Of a DNA stretch of 20,764 nt, positions 1 through 7,230 are shown piece by piece. Source of the DNA: Bacteroidia bacterium (GTDB lineage Bacteria > Bacteroidota > Bacteroidia > Bacteroidales > CAJPTX01); NCBI GenBank assembly GCA_905373665.1, contig CAJPTV010000027.1, positions 1 to 20,764 on the forward strand, written 5' to 3'. Position numbers and translations under genes: made by a program. Position 1 is the first letter of the stretch. Each line of letters begins with the position of its first letter. The notes below the pieces were generated by a model. That model searched no databases. It saw only the letters and a list, made by a program, of their open reading frames with translations, and was not told the DNA's origin.

Positions 1-55
1 CCTATGACCCTCTGCTTGTAAGGCAGATGCTCTGAACCAGCTGAGCTAAGCTCCC
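1..55 (-). tRNA. tRNA-Val (TAC anticodon), 3' part outside window
   Basis: Read on the minus strand from position 55, the sequence starts GGGAGCTTAGCTCAG, which gives a seven-base acceptor strand, then TA and a D-arm with GCTC/GAGC. The anticodon stem TCTGC/GCAGA encloses the loop CTTACAA, so the anticodon is TAC, which decodes GUA valine. The variable region GGGTC follows, and the T-arm and 3' acceptor strand lie beyond the left edge. A well-formed promoter lies about 30 bases upstream. Confidence 0.93.
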
Positions 56-85
56 TTTGCGTTGCTCTGTTCTCTAACAACGATG

Positions 86-116
86 CAAAGGTAGATATTT
101 TTTCAATACTACAAAA
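86..116 (-). promoter_or_regulatory. Bacteroidetes-type promoter for tRNA-Val
   Basis: On the minus strand, TACCTTTG (93 down to 86) matches the Bacteroidetes -7 consensus TAnnTTTG exactly. TTTTG (116 down to 112) stands 18 nt upstream as the -33 element. The predicted start lies about 25 nt before the tRNA 5' end. This is the best promoter in the window. Confidence 0.75.
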
Positions 117-126
117 CGGTTGCATG

Positions 127-153
127 AAAAAAGCGCTCCTCATTTCGGAGCGC
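127..153 (-). terminator. Intrinsic terminator after the small HTH gene
   Basis: A perfect 7-bp stem (GCGCTCC at 133-139 with GGAGCGC at 147-153) has a 7-nt loop. On the minus strand it is followed by six T (132 down to 127). It ends the nadE/HTH transcription unit before the tRNA promoter. Confidence 0.8.
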
Positions 154-202
154 CTCGATAAAAAACTTGATTAAACGGAGTATCTATCAGGATGATAGAT
201 GG

Positions 203-475
203 CTAAGAACAGCAGCAGCACCCCTTCTCCTTTTTCGCGATCATTTCTTTGGCGAGATTGAAAATCGTAGGGTCGTCGAGGGTAACAAAGCCACCATCAG
301 GTCCCTGTTCTACGTGAATACCAATAGAGGCCCCATTCTTAAAATCCGTTCCTCCAAAATAATTCCGAACGGTTTCTTCATTCAGATTGAGTTGCTTCGC
401 AATTTCAGCGATAGCCCCATGAGGTAACTGATCTTTCACCTCGCGTAACTCCTTAAAAGTAATAACCTTAGACAT
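203..475 (-). CDS. Small HTH DNA-binding protein with poly-Cys tail
   Basis: A 90-aa protein. Residues about 18-45 (LPHGAIAEIAKQLNLNEETV) read as a helix-turn-helix, followed by the RNYFGG turn and a conserved-looking segment with GIHVEQGPDGGFVTLDD. I recognise the overall pattern as a short DNA-binding protein common in Bacteroidales, whose target is unknown to me. The ATG is preceded by AGGAG at a suitable distance. It lies 72 bp downstream of nadE and is followed by an intrinsic terminator. A weak -7 box (TATCTTTA) in the gap could give it its own promoter. The protein ends in GCCCCS, encoded by three TGC codons and one TGT, which is unusual. The HTH reading is fairly safe; any regulatory role is inference. 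Confidence 0.8.
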   Translation of the reverse strand: MSKVITFKELREVKDQLPHGAIAEIAKQLNLNEETVRNYFGGTDFKNGASIGIHVEQGPDGGFVTLDDPTIFNLAKEMIAKKEKGCCCCS

Positions 476-547
476 CCCTTATCTCCTATACATTGAGTTA
501 GCACTCGATTATGACTACTTAAAGATACTACTTTTTCTTATAAAAGG

Positions 548-2077
548 TTACTTGTCGAAAAAAGAATCAGGAGCTATACGCAAACACGGCGGCATCTGGA
601 AACGTTTGTAAGCCGCACGCGCCAATAAGTCCGCGACTTTCTGAACCACATCTGCGGTTATACCGTGAAGCTTCAACTGCTGCGGCGCACGCCCCCTGTC
701 TATCAATTCTTGGAGTATAGCATCCAAGACCTCATACGAAGGTAACGAATCTTGATCTGTTTGCTCTGGGCGCAACTCGGCGGAAGGAGGACGTTCAATA
801 ATGAAGGCAGGGATTACCTCCTTCTCGCGATTCAGCCAGCGAGACATTTCATACACCTCTGTTTTGTAAAGAGAGCCGATAACGCTAATCGCCCCACAAG
901 CATCTCCATACATGGTAGAATACCCCACAGCGATTTCGCTTTTGTTGGAAGTGTTAAGAAGCACGTACCCCAACTTGTTTGAAAGCGCCATCAAAAGCAC
1001 CGCGCGAATGCGTGCCTGCAAATTTTCCTCGGTCGTGTCCACAGGTCTATCAGCAAAGAAGGGCGCAAGTGTCCCTAAATATGCCTCAACAAGTGGCGTT
1101 ATTGGGATAATATCTGTAGCCACACCCAAGTTTTGAGCTAACTCTTGTGCAGAAGAGACGGAACGTCCGTCTGTATAAGGAGAGGGCATAATCACAGCTC
1201 TTACATTCTGAGCTCCCAAGGCAGCAACCGCAATTTCAAGGACAAGGGCAGAGTCTAAGCCTCCACTAAGTCCAAGAATAGCCTTCTGCATATTATTTTG
1301 CCGAAAGAAGAAACGGAGAGCTCCGACAAGCGCTTCGTGTAGGAAAGCAACGTTCCGCACGGGGAAATCATATATCATCTGTGCAGGGAGCTCCATCCGC
1401 GGCATCGTGCAAAGCGCGAGCTCCTCATCGTTTCTGCCACAGTAACCAGAATAGCCACCTTGAAGCTGCCCGTTGAACATCCCAATTCGGTTCGCTAAAT
1501 AGACCCCTTCTCCATTGCAATGTGCTCGGAAAATCGGGACAAGCTTTGCTAAAGAGAAGGGAGAAAAGTTCTTCACTTTGGTATGAAGGCAAACATGGAT
1601 GACTTGAGAGACGGGCTTGGCGAATTCGATCCGAAGATAATAGTAATCTCCAAGGTAACGGATTGTAGCATCTAACTGATAGACATCGTCCTCTAGCACG
1701 AAACTTCGCACCGTTTCAAAGGTATGATACTGATCTGGGAGCAGATGCAGTACAGAGTTTTTAGTGACAAAGAAGATTTGGTTTTGCAGCTTGAGCGGCT
1801 CAACATTCATATTGAGTTGTATGCCCCCAATAACAGCACACCCAGCACCGAGGGAATGCTGTATTTTTTTGAGTCCTTTTTGTTGCTCAATGAGCGCAGA
1901 GTCGAAATGTCGCATCATGGAGCGTGGCATCCCGATCAACGTTTCACACCCCGTAAGAAAGAGCCTTGGCGTTTTAGCCGAGGAGCGGTGTGAACGAATA
2001 TCCTCAAGAACTCGTTGCGTGTTCATTGGAATATCACCTGGGATCAGGAGCGGTTGCAGCACTTCGACTTTAAGCAT
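548..2077 (-). CDS. nadE: NAD+ synthetase with degenerate glutaminase domain
   Basis: A 509-aa protein that should catalyse the last step of NAD+ synthesis, ATP-dependent amidation of deamido-NAD+ in the cytoplasm. The C-terminal half (about 240-509) is a clear NAD synthetase, with the PP-loop SGGLDS at 271-276, the LLNTSNKSE segment at 373-381, and YGDACGAISVIGSLYKTEVY at 390-409. The N-terminal half (1-235) has the nitrilase/glutaminase fold: a GDIPMNTQRV start, GCETLIGMP at 43-51 in place of the usual PELALTGYP, and YLANRIG at 193-199. The active-site Glu seems kept (E45). The Lys three residues before the LP motif is Leu110, and the Cys position (usual ICED) falls in RIEFA at 149-153. The enzyme is therefore probably ammonia-dependent. 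The total is short for glutamine-dependent forms. It starts 26 bp after the upstream barrel gene. Confidence 0.93.
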   Translation of the reverse strand: MLKVEVLQPLLIPGDIPMNTQRVLEDIRSHRSSAKTPRLFLTGCETLIGMPRSMMRHFDSALIEQQKGLKKIQHSLGAGCAVIGGIQLNMNVEPLKLQNQIFFVTKNSVLHLLPDQYHTFETVRSFVLEDDVYQLDATIRYLGDYYYLRIEFAKPVSQVIHVCLHTKVKNFSPFSLAKLVPIFRAHCNGEGVYLANRIGMFNGQLQGGYSGYCGRNDEELALCTMPRMELPAQMIYDFPVRNVAFLHEALVGALRFFFRQNNMQKAILGLSGGLDSALVLEIAVAALGAQNVRAVIMPSPYTDGRSVSSAQELAQNLGVATDIIPITPLVEAYLGTLAPFFADRPVDTTEENLQARIRAVLLMALSNKLGYVLLNTSNKSEIAVGYSTMYGDACGAISVIGSLYKTEVYEMSRWLNREKEVIPAFIIERPPSAELRPEQTDQDSLPSYEVLDAILQELIDRGRAPQQLKLHGITADVVQKVADLLARAAYKRFQMPPCLRIAPDSFFDK

Positions 2078-2103
2078 GAAGAAGCAAAATTAAGGGGGAG
2101 CAA

Positions 2104-2769
2104 CTAGAAAACAAAACCAACACGCAAACCAAGAGAATACATATCGACAGCACCATGCCCAGTGCGGTAAGCATTAAGAAAACTGCCATCAAAGAGCAAA
2201 CCACACTGTACCGCGCTACTCCCTCCAAGCGAATATTCGATACCTAGCCGGAGCATATAGTTGATGAAAAGCGGCGTATACATCCCAGTTGTGCGATGTG
2301 TCACACCGCCAATTCTTGCTGTTTCATTAAAGGGGACGGAAAGATGTAACCCTGCTGTAGCAAAGAACGTGGTGTAGCCGATCTCTATCGCCCGCATATT
2401 CAGCGCCAAGGGGATAGCGACTCCACGGAAGTATGTATCCAACGTTTTGTTTTGTGGCACATCGATCTTCCCATCGTACTTTGTCTGTAACTTATAGTCA
2501 CTCTCCTTGTAAGTTAGACTTGCCCCACGAAGATCGATCCCCGCCCCCGTAAGGAAGGAGTAGCGCTTTGCAAACTTATACTCGAACTCCAAACCCGCAT
2601 TCATTCCCACATTCGGGGTCGCTCCTGAGAAATGATTGTTGTCTGTCGCGAACCACGAGACGATCGGGTCGATATGTACCCCAAGAACGTAAGGCGAATT
2701 ATCTATCGCACTTGCTAATATGGGCAAGGAAAGAGTAAAAAGGAGGAGGATAAAATGCTTCAGTTTCAT
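2104..2769 (-). CDS. Outer-membrane beta-barrel protein (PorT-like fold)
   Basis: A 221-aa protein. Residues 1-21 (ending LPILASA) are a signal peptide. The rest is a run of alternating amphipathic strands rich in Gly and aromatics, such as NVGMNAGLEFEYKF, YSFLTGAGIDL, FFATAGLHLSV and LRLGIEYSLGG. It ends in LGLRVGFVF, with the terminal Phe typical of barrels recognised by the BAM machinery. Size and style match the OMP_b-brl_2/PorT-type family, which is very common in Bacteroidetes. That does not make it PorT itself. It starts 9 bp after the Mpv17-like gene and lies 26 bp before nadE, so it is probably co-transcribed. No specific function can be read from the sequence. Confidence 0.78.
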   Translation of the reverse strand: MKLKHFILLLFTLSLPILASAIDNSPYVLGVHIDPIVSWFATDNNHFSGATPNVGMNAGLEFEYKFAKRYSFLTGAGIDLRGASLTYKESDYKLQTKYDGKIDVPQNKTLDTYFRGVAIPLALNMRAIEIGYTTFFATAGLHLSVPFNETARIGGVTHRTTGMYTPLFINYMLRLGIEYSLGGSSAVQCGLLFDGSFLNAYRTGHGAVDMYSLGLRVGFVF

Positions 2770-2778
2770 TTGTAAGAC

Positions 2779-3471
2779 CTATTTCTTTCGAGTAGCAACA
2801 GAAAGGATGAGCCCCAGCGCTATCCCTAAAAGTGCAGCAAAAAGGACACGGTAACTCGCAGGGAGGATAAAACTAATCGTATGCGCAGGTATCCAGAAAA
2901 GCGGAATCGTGCGCTTATAGACAAAGCTCCACATATAGTTCCAATCCACTCGCTGCGAAACAATCTCTTTCATTTTGATAGGACGTAGCAACGCTTTCAC
3001 CGAACCGTGATACTCGAGGATGTGGAGGTCGGTCACCTTGTGCATTAACATCATCACGGGAGCATAGACCACGTTCATCACCACGCTAATACAAAAAGCG
3101 GTAAAGATGAGGGTGGGGGTAAGCGCTCCCTGCGCAAAAGCCTCTTTCGCGTCGAGGAGTCCGAGGCTTTCGAGGGCAGGCGGTACGCCTTGCGCAAAGA
3201 CTTTGAAAAAGAAATTGATAGTCACCCCGATAAGCCCCCACACCACCGCTCTTGGTAAAAGACCAAACTGTGCAGGAAGATATGCTCCGCAACGAATACG
3301 CGCAGCAAGCATCTCACCAAAAGTCGCGAGTATGGCAAATTTTACAAAGGCTACCAGATAACCGTGCTGCGCGTTCGCATCTGCATAAAAAGCAGCGAGT
3401 GGCGCACAAAAGAGAAACGCCAAAACCACGGCTACAAGAATAAGCACCACGAAGATATCCGTTCCCTTCAT
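2779..3471 (-). CDS. Mpv17/PMP22-like integral membrane protein
   Basis: A 230-aa inner-membrane protein with about five or six hydrophobic segments. I chose the ATG at 3471 because the codon before it is TTG. The C-terminal part (W-x-P-A, then SF, ILP, YRVLF, then a last helix ending LILS) matches in order and spacing the Mpv17/PMP22 signature known from eukaryotic organelle proteins (W-P-x-x-x-x-NF-x-x-VP-x-x-xR, then a final helix ending YLS). DWNYMWSFVYKR lies before it. The gene starts about 8 bp after the cdsA stop and ends 9 bp before the barrel gene, so it is in the same operon. Its function is not known. Mpv17 relatives are proposed to be channels, but nothing here shows a substrate. 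Confidence 0.72.
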   Translation of the reverse strand: MKGTDIFVVLILVAVVLAFLFCAPLAAFYADANAQHGYLVAFVKFAILATFGEMLAARIRCGAYLPAQFGLLPRAVVWGLIGVTINFFFKVFAQGVPPALESLGLLDAKEAFAQGALTPTLIFTAFCISVVMNVVYAPVMMLMHKVTDLHILEYHGSVKALLRPIKMKEIVSQRVDWNYMWSFVYKRTIPLFWIPAHTISFILPASYRVLFAALLGIALGLILSVATRKK

Positions 3472-3479
3472 CAATGAGG

Positions 3480-4391
3480 TTATAAAAAAGCATATAACAG
3501 AGCTGCTGCTGGCAAAGTAAAGAGCAACGAATCGAAACGATCTAGAAAACCGCCATGTCCTGGAAGGAAACGTCCGGAATCTTTCACTCCAAGAGAACGC
3601 TTCAGGCGAGACTCAACAAGATCTCCAAGCACGGCCACGAGCCCCAATACAAGCCCCAAAAATGCCCCACGGAGGTAGGTAAAAGGACAACTGAGATCTC
3701 CTAATTTGAAGAATGCGAAAAAGGCGACACCAAAGAGCATGGAGAAGAAGAGCCCTCCAATAAATCCCTCAACACTCTTTCCTGGCGAAACGCTTGGTAT
3801 AAGCTTATGCTTCCCGAAAAGAGAACCTACACAATAAGCTCCCGTATCGTTGACCCATGTGATGAGAAGCGGGAAAAGTAGATAACTCGTTTGATGTCTA
3901 AGTAGATACGGTACAAAGGCAAAGGGTAGGCTTACATAAAGAAACCCCAAGATAAGTTTACCCCAATCAGCAAAAGGAGATTCGTTTTTGCTGCGCAACG
4001 TCAACCACCCGCCAATAAAGAAGAGCAAGAAAAGACATAGAGACAAACCATACTTCAAAGAATAATGCAAATACCAAGCCCTATTTTCCATCATAGATTG
4101 GGCTATCATTTGTAAAGACGCATCAAAAGGAGAAGGGAAAAAGGGGTGACGACGGAGGAAACATTGTATGAGTACCAAAAAATAAAAAGTTCCACCAGCC
4201 AAGAGTCCGGCAACTATCAACTTCCGACTCCTCTGCGCTGGAGTCCATACCAAATGGTAGAATTCACGTTGTGTAGCCAATGCGAAAAAGAGAAAAAGAA
4301 GGAAAGTGGTGAGCTTCCCCGCAAAGAGAGCCCCCAGCGTCACAACCACAAAAGCTACTCCGCTAAGCGTTCGTTTCGTCAAGTTGTTCAT
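3480..4391 (-). CDS. cdsA: Phosphatidate cytidylyltransferase
   Basis: A 303-aa multi-pass membrane enzyme that makes CDP-diacylglycerol from phosphatidic acid and CTP, the entry to phospholipid synthesis. The family signature is at the C-terminus: S-L-G-V-K-D-S-G-R, then LPGHGG and LDRFDS, with the conserved KD, HGG and DRxD residues. Further upstream, WVNDTGAYCVGSLFGKHK and SPGKSVEGFIGG are also typical of CdsA. Many hydrophobic helices fill the rest. I chose the ATG at 4391; a TTG three codons upstream is possible. The gene overlaps the end of the DUF2007 gene by 29 bp, which implies coupled translation. The order ftsH-DUF2007-cdsA is a familiar arrangement in Porphyromonas. Confidence 0.93.
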   Translation of the reverse strand: MNNLTKRTLSGVAFVVVTLGALFAGKLTTFLLFLFFALATQREFYHLVWTPAQRSRKLIVAGLLAGGTFYFLVLIQCFLRRHPFFPSPFDASLQMIAQSMMENRAWYLHYSLKYGLSLCLFLLFFIGGWLTLRSKNESPFADWGKLILGFLYVSLPFAFVPYLLRHQTSYLLFPLLITWVNDTGAYCVGSLFGKHKLIPSVSPGKSVEGFIGGLFFSMLFGVAFFAFFKLGDLSCPFTYLRGAFLGLVLGLVAVLGDLVESRLKRSLGVKDSGRFLPGHGGFLDRFDSLLFTLPAAALLYAFL

Positions 4392-4602
4392 TTTCCCCAA
4401 ATTTTATTACTAACTCCCGAGCTTGTACTTCATACTTTTGAGGTACGAGTAACACATTATCTCCAATCATCGGATACATACGGTCTTGCTGCTCTAGGAG
4501 ACTCACCTCAATACCTGCCTCTTCAAGCATATTTTGAACAGCAAGCAACTCAACACGATTAGACGAACGAAATATCGGAAGCCAATCCTCTTTCCTAGTC
4601 AT
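4363..4602 (-). CDS. DUF2007-family small protein
   Basis: A 79-aa soluble protein. The pattern W-x-P-I-F-x-S-S-N-x-x-E-x-L-A-V-Q-N-M-L-E-E-A-G-I-E, followed by VLLVPQKYEVQARELV, is the DUF2007 fold (a ferredoxin-like putative signal-transducing domain). No catalytic residues are evident and its partner is unknown. The 3' end overlaps the cdsA start. The ATG lies 57 bp after the annotated ftsH stop, but in another frame an open acidic reading frame from ftsH runs right up to it and stops at TAG in ATGACTAG. The ancestral arrangement was therefore probably an 8-base overlap with ftsH. Confidence 0.82.
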   Translation of the reverse strand: MTRKEDWLPIFRSSNRVELLAVQNMLEEAGIEVSLLEQQDRMYPMIGDNVLLVPQKYEVQARELVIKFGENEQLDETNA

Positions 4603-4659
4603 GAGACTCTTGCGCTTGTTTCGTTTCTTCTTCCGCGTCTTCTGAGAGTTGTTCCTTTT

Positions 4660-6693
4660 TCACCTCCACCTCGTTGCCGCGGTGCTCGTTTGCTCCTCTT
4701 TAGCCTCACACCCCTCTTCCTTCCGTGTCACCTCTGTAGCACTTTCCTTTAAGTCAAGTTCTTCAAAACGGGTATGTGAAGCTCGCTTACCATAAATGCG
4801 TTCGAGATCGTCAGAGAAGATGACTTCGTCTTGCAAGAGGAGTCCCGCCAACTCGTCAAGCTGTTCGCGATGCTCTCGCAGAATAGAAAGCGCCTGCTCG
4901 TAGGCCTGACGAATGACCTTCTGAACCCCTTGGTCAATCGTAGAGGCTGTGGCTTCGCTAAATGGCTTATTGAAGGAATATTCGGCACTGCCCGTTGAGT
5001 CATAATAACACGTATTGTACAACTCCGCCTCCATGCCATAATAGGCAACAATCGCATACGCCATCTTATTGGCACGCTCGAGGTCGTTAAGCGCCCCTGT
5101 CGAGACTTCACCAAAGACCACCTCTTCTGCCGCACGTCCTCCAAGAATCGCACACAGTTCGTGGAACATCTGCGTTTTCGTAGAAATTTGACGTTCTTCA
5201 GGGACATACCACGCCGCCCCCAGTGAACGTCCACGCGGGATGATCGAAACCTTGAGTAGAGGACTCGCATACTCCAAAAGCCAACTCACCGTCGCATGTC
5301 CCGACTCGTGGAAGGCGATACGTTTCTTTTCATCAGCAGTCAAAATCTTGTTCTTGCGCTCTAGGCCACCAACAATGCGGTCGATAGCATCGAGGAAGTC
5401 CTGTTTCTCAACCTGCTCTTTCCCCTTACGTGCTGCAATAAGCGCCGCTTCGTTACAAACATTGGCGATATCCGCTCCCGAGAAGCCTGGCGTCTGCTTT
5501 GCCAAGAACTTCGAGTCAAAGTCAGGGGAAAGCTTTAAGTGACGGAGGTGTACTTGGAAAATATCATAACGTTCCTGTACGTCGGGCAATTCGACGCGGA
5601 TCTGTCTATCGAAACGCCCAGCTCGGAGCAAAGCTCCATCTAGGATGTCTGCACGGTTGGTAGCCGCGAGTACGATAACCCCTTGGTTTGTCGCAAAACC
5701 ATCCATTTCGGTCAAGAGCTGATTGAGCGTATTTTCGCGTTCTTCGGAACTCGAATACCCGACGTTCTTAGAACGCGCACGCCCAATGGCGTCAATCTCG
5801 TCGATAAAGATGATGGCTGAGCCCTTCTCCTTCGCTTGCTTAAAGAGGTCGCGTACACGGGATGCGCCGACCCCTACGAACATTTCCACAAAATCAGACC
5901 CAGAGAGGCTAAAGAAGGGAACATTAGCTTCGCCTGCTACAGCTTTTGCGAGGAGGGTCTTTCCTGTCCCAGGAGGCCCCACGAGGAGCACTCCCTTAGG
6001 AATCTTCCCACCGAGTTCGGTATACTTCGATGGATTACGTAGAAAGTCGACTATTTCGCGGACCTCAATCTTAGCCTCTTCAAGCCCTGCCACATCAGAG
6101 AAGTTGACTGAGACATTGTCCTCTTTGTTAAAGAGCTGCGCCTTAGACTTGCCAATACTAAAGATGCTGGAACTCCCTGAGCCGCCCCCTCCCCTACTAA
6201 TCCGACGGAAGATGAAAACCCAGAGCGCAATGATGAGCAAGATTGGAAAGACCCATGTGATGAAACCCGAGAAATAGTCGGGGCGGTCTTCATAAACAGG
6301 GTAAATCCATTTCTCGTTAGGGAGCACTTTTTGAGCTTCTTGAAGTTGGCGCTCAAAGGTATCTAAAGAGCCGATGGTAAAGTAGAAATGGGCGTCACTT
6401 TCTCCATAATCAGCAGGTGCGCCAATCCGTTTTTCAAAATGCTTTGCTCCTGCATTTGTCAGATAGACCTCAACAATACCACGGTTTCGCACGGCAACCA
6501 ACTTCTGGACGTACCCCGGCTTAATCATCTCGGTGCGAACCTCCTGCCAAGAGGTTTCAATCTGACTCGGCGATCTGTAGAAAAAATGCAACGCCACCAT
6601 CCCCAACAACAAGACGGCATAAAGCCACATAAGGTTGAAGGAGCGTTTTTTAGACGAGTGAGACTCAGGGGTCTTGTTCTGTGATTCGCTCAT
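4660..6693 (-). CDS. ftsH: ATP-dependent zinc metalloprotease FtsH
   Basis: A 677-aa membrane-anchored AAA+ protease that degrades misfolded and regulatory membrane proteins. TM1 lies at about 21-39 and TM2 at about 144-163, with a periplasmic domain between them. The AAA module shows Walker A GPPGTGKT at 239-246, Walker B IIFIDEID at 294-301, the pore segment around FVGVGASRVR (272-281), and the second region of homology with arginine fingers in LLRAGRFDRQ. The zinc site is HESGH at 462-466, with a third ligand probably D537. The charged C-terminus ends abruptly in ATRWR. The -1 frame there encodes a more natural acidic tail (see findings), so the 3' end may be frame-shifted. The gene lies 85 bp after rsfS. 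A 6-bp palindrome (6696-6711) sits just before the ATG. Confidence 0.96.
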   Translation of the reverse strand: MSESQNKTPESHSSKKRSFNLMWLYAVLLLGMVALHFFYRSPSQIETSWQEVRTEMIKPGYVQKLVAVRNRGIVEVYLTNAGAKHFEKRIGAPADYGESDAHFYFTIGSLDTFERQLQEAQKVLPNEKWIYPVYEDRPDYFSGFITWVFPILLIIALWVFIFRRISRGGGGSGSSSIFSIGKSKAQLFNKEDNVSVNFSDVAGLEEAKIEVREIVDFLRNPSKYTELGGKIPKGVLLVGPPGTGKTLLAKAVAGEANVPFFSLSGSDFVEMFVGVGASRVRDLFKQAKEKGSAIIFIDEIDAIGRARSKNVGYSSSEERENTLNQLLTEMDGFATNQGVIVLAATNRADILDGALLRAGRFDRQIRVELPDVQERYDIFQVHLRHLKLSPDFDSKFLAKQTPGFSGADIANVCNEAALIAARKGKEQVEKQDFLDAIDRIVGGLERKNKILTADEKKRIAFHESGHATVSWLLEYASPLLKVSIIPRGRSLGAAWYVPEERQISTKTQMFHELCAILGGRAAEEVVFGEVSTGALNDLERANKMAYAIVAYYGMEAELYNTCYYDSTGSAEYSFNKPFSEATASTIDQGVQKVIRQAYEQALSILREHREQLDELAGLLLQDEVIFSDDLERIYGKRASHTRFEELDLKESATEVTRKEEGCEAKEEQTSTAATRWR

Positions 6694-6695
6694 AG

Positions 6696-6711
6696 GTTAT
6701 TGGTTAATAAC
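6696..6711 (-). promoter_or_regulatory. Palindrome 2 nt before the ftsH start
   Basis: GTTATT and AATAAC form a perfect 6-bp inverted repeat with a 4-nt spacer, ending two bases before the ATG. It could be a small operator or a hairpin that hides the start codon. This is weak evidence, as it is AT-rich and short. Confidence 0.25.
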
Positions 6712-6778
6712 ATCATAGTGAGGACAACGTTTCTATCAATAAACAGAAACACCCTCTGAAGTAAAATGTTGACAAACG

Positions 6779-7147
6779 CTATTCCTCCTCGGCATATTCT
6801 TTACGCGGCGCGTCGCCCCATAGACCCTCGAGCTTGTAGTGTTCGCGCGTTTCAGGGAGAAAGATATGCACCATGATAGAAAAATAATCCACTACCACCC
6901 ATTCCGCATCATTGCGTTCAGAGGTATGGAAAGGGTACTCGCCTGTAGCAGCCCCTACGCGCTCCTCAACCTCATCCACAAGGGCGAGGATGTGTGGCGA
7001 GCTATCCGCATGACACACTATCATATAATTGCATATAGAAGAGTGCACGGGGCGCATATCCAGCTCCACAATCTGATGGGCTCGCTTAGCTTGTAAGGCA
7101 GCTACAATCTCTTGAAGTAGGACGTTATCTAGTTCTTCTTGATTCAT
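6779..7147 (-). CDS. rsfS: Ribosomal silencing factor RsfS (Iojap family)
   Basis: A 122-aa protein that binds ribosomal protein uL14 on the 50S subunit and blocks subunit joining under poor nutrition. Family marks are the segment C-N-Y-M-I-V-C (39-45), EWVVVDYFSIMVHIF at 82-96, and REHYKLEGLWGDAPR at 101-115, the usual strongly conserved C-terminal block. I chose the ATG at 7147. An upstream in-frame start at 7219 would include the promoter sequence and 24 residues that look nothing like the family. The short charged C-terminus EYAEEE is usual. It is the first gene of the rsfS-ftsH-cdsA block, with its own promoter. Confidence 0.93.
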   Translation of the reverse strand: MNQEELDNVLLQEIVAALQAKRAHQIVELDMRPVHSSICNYMIVCHADSSPHILALVDEVEERVGAATGEYPFHTSERNDAEWVVVDYFSIMVHIFLPETREHYKLEGLWGDAPRKEYAEEE

Positions 7148-7189
7148 TACTTTTTCTGTTTTACACGGGTCGCACACCCGTATAACGTA

Positions 7190-7197
7190 CAAAGGTA
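7190..7197 (-). promoter_or_regulatory. -7 box TACCTTTG of the rsfS promoter
   Basis: TACCTTTG on the minus strand fits TAnnTTTG exactly and lies 43 bases upstream of the rsfS ATG. No clean -33 TTTG is visible. The transcript would begin at a 6-bp hairpin (acgggt/acccgt, 7165-7181). Confidence 0.55.
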
Positions 7198-7230
7198 CAT
7201 TTTGATATTGGAAAAACACATCTTTGAAGA

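Noticed and set aside
495..506. TTAGCACTC, half of a CIRCE (HrcA) operator
   Set aside because: The second half (GAGTGCTAA at nine bases spacing) is missing, and the neighbouring genes are not chaperones.
4749..6356. Several 100-180 codon frames on both strands inside ftsH
   Set aside because: They are shadows of a fully conserved FtsH reading frame.
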